A DNA stretch of 18,418 nucleotides. It comes from an uncultured Eubacteriales bacterium. Lineage in GTDB: Bacteria; Bacillota; Clostridia; Lachnospirales; Anaerotignaceae. Numbering within the stretch: position 1 is the first letter of the stretch; each line of letters opens with the position of its first letter. The DNA is taken from NCBI GenBank assembly GCA_934552695.1, contig CAKTER010000012.1:1-18418 (forward strand), read 5' to 3'. Position numbers and translations under genes: made by a program. Below the pieces are notes generated by a model. It was not told where the DNA came from, did no database searches, and saw only the letters and a program-made list of their open reading frames with translations. Shown here in pieces: positions 16,921 to 18,418 of this stretch.

Positions 16921-17628
16921 TTAGCGTTTTAAGGCAATCACCACATAGCGGTAGGGCTCCTCCCCCTCGCTGTATGTGGTCACATACCGGTCACCCTGCA
17001 GGGCCGAATGGATGATCCGGCGTTCGTAGGGGTTCATCGGCTCCAGCGTGACGCTGCGGCCGGTGTACTTTGCCTTTTTGGCCAGGTTTTTGGCCAGGTT
17101 TTCCAGCGTTTCCTTCCGGCGGGCCCGATAGTTTTCGGTATCCAGGGTCACGCTCATGTACCCGGCGGTATTTTTGTTTACCACCAAATTGGTCAGGTAC
17201 TGCAAAGCGTCTAAGGTCTGGCCCCGTTTCCCAATCAAAAGCCCCATGTTTTCGCCGGAAAACTCCAACGACAGGCCCCGGTCGGTCTCATGGGCTTCCA
17301 CAAACACGTCCATGTCCATGGCCTGAAACACCTGCGCCAAAAACTCCCGGGCTTTTTCTTCGGCATTTTGAGCCGCTTCGCTTTCCGGAGCGTCCTCGGC
17401 TTCAATCTCCTCCACCACGGCCTCTTCCGGCTCGGCGGTTTCAGCGGCTACGGCCTCCTGCCGTTTGCTCACCCGTACCAAAGCGCTGCGGCTGCCAATC
17501 CCCAAAAAGCCCTTGCTGCCTTCCTCCAAAACCTCGATCTCGGCTTCTTCCCGGGAAATCCCCAGCTCCTTCAGGGCCTCGGCTACCGCCTGGTCCACCG
17601 TTTTTCCAAATTTCTCAAGGCTACTCAT
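16921..17628 (-). CDS. jag: RNA-binding protein Jag/KhpB
   Basis: Jag (KhpB, SpoIIIJ-associated) is a cytoplasmic RNA-binding protein, in several Firmicutes partnered with KhpA and linked to cell division and elongation control. The 235-residue protein has the Jag-N domain (residues 1 to about 52, with EVLEEGSKGFLGIGSR), an acidic Ala/Glu-rich linker (about 60-92), a KH domain with the GKRG loop at 133-136 and an R3H domain (NPYERRIIHSAL, 199-210, with Arg204 and His207). The yidC stop (TAA) directly abuts the ATG, with AAGGGGG 8 nt upstream in yidC, implying coupled translation. A terminator follows immediately. Confidence 0.95.
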   Translation of the reverse strand: MSSLEKFGKTVDQAVAEALKELGISREEAEIEVLEEGSKGFLGIGSRSALVRVSKRQEAVAAETAEPEEAVVEEIEAEDAPESEAAQNAEEKAREFLAQVFQAMDMDVFVEAHETDRGLSLEFSGENMGLLIGKRGQTLDALQYLTNLVVNKNTAGYMSVTLDTENYRARRKETLENLAKNLAKKAKYTGRSVTLEPMNPYERRIIHSALQGDRYVTTYSEGEEPYRYVVIALKR

Positions 17629-18418
17629 TTAAGCCGCCCCCTTTTCCGCCTCTGCCTTTTCTTTTTTCTCAAAGTGCTTCCGCAGCAGCAGCGTTTGTAC
17701 CAGCTGGATTACGTTGGTAATAATCCAGTACAGGCCCAAACCGGCAGGCATATTGATGGCAAACACACCCATCATAATGGGCATAACGATATTCATAATT
17801 TTCATGGTGCTTTCGCCGCTGGCCGCCGCTTCCGTACCGGCCGCCTGCATTTGCACCTTGTTGCTGTCGGAAAGCATTTTGGACGACACCCAGGTGGAAA
17901 GGCCCGACAAAATGGGGATGATGATACCGGGGAAGCTAAGCCCCGCCCGGGCTACCAGGTTGATGCCGCAAAAATACTCGGTGGCAATCTTTTGGGCAAA
18001 CAAAGGCTCCAGCGTGGAAGCATAGTTCCCCAGCTGCGACAGAATGTTTGCCACGTCGGTCTTGCTGATTGCGTTGACCAGCGTAATCAAATCGTCGTAC
18101 ACGGCCACGTCAATGGTTAAGCCATGGCTTACCACGGTTTGGGTTAGGGCCGATACCCGCACATCCACCGGCACCGCCAGCAAGGCGTTGGCAATGCTGC
18201 TGTAGTTGGCGCCAATCACGTCCACATACACATAGGCCTGCTGGAACAGATAGAACAAGCCGTACAAAATGGGCAGCTGAATCAGCAGGGGCAGGCAGCC
18301 GGACATCATGCCCACGCCGTGCTCCCGCTGGAGCTCCTGAATCTCAAAGGCCATCCGCTGCTGGCTCTCCCGGTCGTCCCGATCCCGGTATTTATCCTGG
18401 ATTTTTTTGACCAGCGGC
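17629..18418 (-). CDS. yidC: Membrane protein insertase YidC/Oxa1 (partial, N-terminus off window)
   Basis: YidC inserts and folds proteins in the cytoplasmic membrane, alone or with SecYEG. The frame is open to the right edge (262 codons seen), so the internal ATG at 18354 is not the start. It begins within the first cytoplasmic loop (PLVKKIQDKYRDRDDRESQQRMAFEIQELQ). Then come the family segment MMSGCLPLLIQLPILYGLFYLFQQ, a long external loop of about 100 residues, two hydrophobic segments (GLSFPGIIIPILSGLSTWV and IMNIVMPIMMGVFAINMPAGLGLYWIITNVIQLVQTLLL), and a Lys/Glu-rich tail. The conserved Arg of the hydrophilic groove would lie off the window. In Firmicutes rnpA, rpmH and oriC usually follow on this side. 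Confidence 0.95.
   Translation of the reverse strand, partial: PLVKKIQDKYRDRDDRESQQRMAFEIQELQREHGVGMMSGCLPLLIQLPILYGLFYLFQQAYVYVDVIGANYSSIANALLAVPVDVRVSALTQTVVSHGLTIDVAVYDDLITLVNAISKTDVANILSQLGNYASTLEPLFAQKIATEYFCGINLVARAGLSFPGIIIPILSGLSTWVSSKMLSDSNKVQMQAAGTEAAASGESTMKIMNIVMPIMMGVFAINMPAGLGLYWIITNVIQLVQTLLLRKHFEKKEKAEAEKGAA

Overview
The window looks like chromosome from a GC-rich, low-copy-repeat member of the Clostridia (Firmicutes), most plausibly an Oscillospiraceae-type gut anaerobe. The reasons are strong AGGAGG ribosome binding sites, the Firmicutes gene block noc / rsmG-mnmG-mnmE-jag-yidC, an S-layer-homology (SLH) surface protein, and family-level resemblance of the smaller genes. 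The genus cannot be fixed from the sequence alone.

Layout, left to right. A partial alpha/beta-hydrolase-fold gene on the minus strand (1-868, TTG start) diverges from gyrB-gyrA on the plus strand (1035-5504). gyrA carries an in-frame TGA exactly where a conserved glycine codon is expected (3900-3902), splitting it into two directly abutting open frames. Two hairpin terminators separate gyrA from a 1225-residue secreted SLH protein on the minus strand (5718-9395). A 460-bp AT-rich intergenic region with the SLH promoter and a terminator follows. Then come a YitT-family membrane protein (9856-10731), the nucleoid occlusion protein Noc (10808-11632) and an XRE-type regulator (11660-12076), all minus. 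The regulator is divergent from a small Rossmann-like FFGHR-motif protein (12289-12732, plus), with an 18-bp palindromic operator candidate between them. The right third is the classic origin-proximal block, transcribed leftward: rsmG, mnmG, mnmE, jag (khpB), and yidC (cut by the window edge).

Functionally, gyrase manages supercoiling, MnmE/MnmG modify the tRNA wobble uridine, RsmG methylates 16S rRNA, Jag binds RNA, YidC inserts membrane proteins, and Noc links chromosome position to division. In most Firmicutes the yidC end of this block points toward rpmH-oriC-dnaA, so the origin is inferred to lie to the right of the window. If so, gyrBA here is detached from dnaA-dnaN-recF and points toward the origin (head-on to replication), while the rest of the minus-strand genes are co-directional.

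Most noteworthy: the gyrA internal TGA; a tyrosine at the quinolone-resistance position of GyrA; a hydrolase without its nucleophilic serine; the XRE/FFGHR module inserted between noc and rsmG with its operator; an XRE reading frame that runs through a terminator and into the noc promoter; and a possible attenuator in the jag-mnmE gap. I found no CRISPR array, insertion sequence, tRNA or rRNA.
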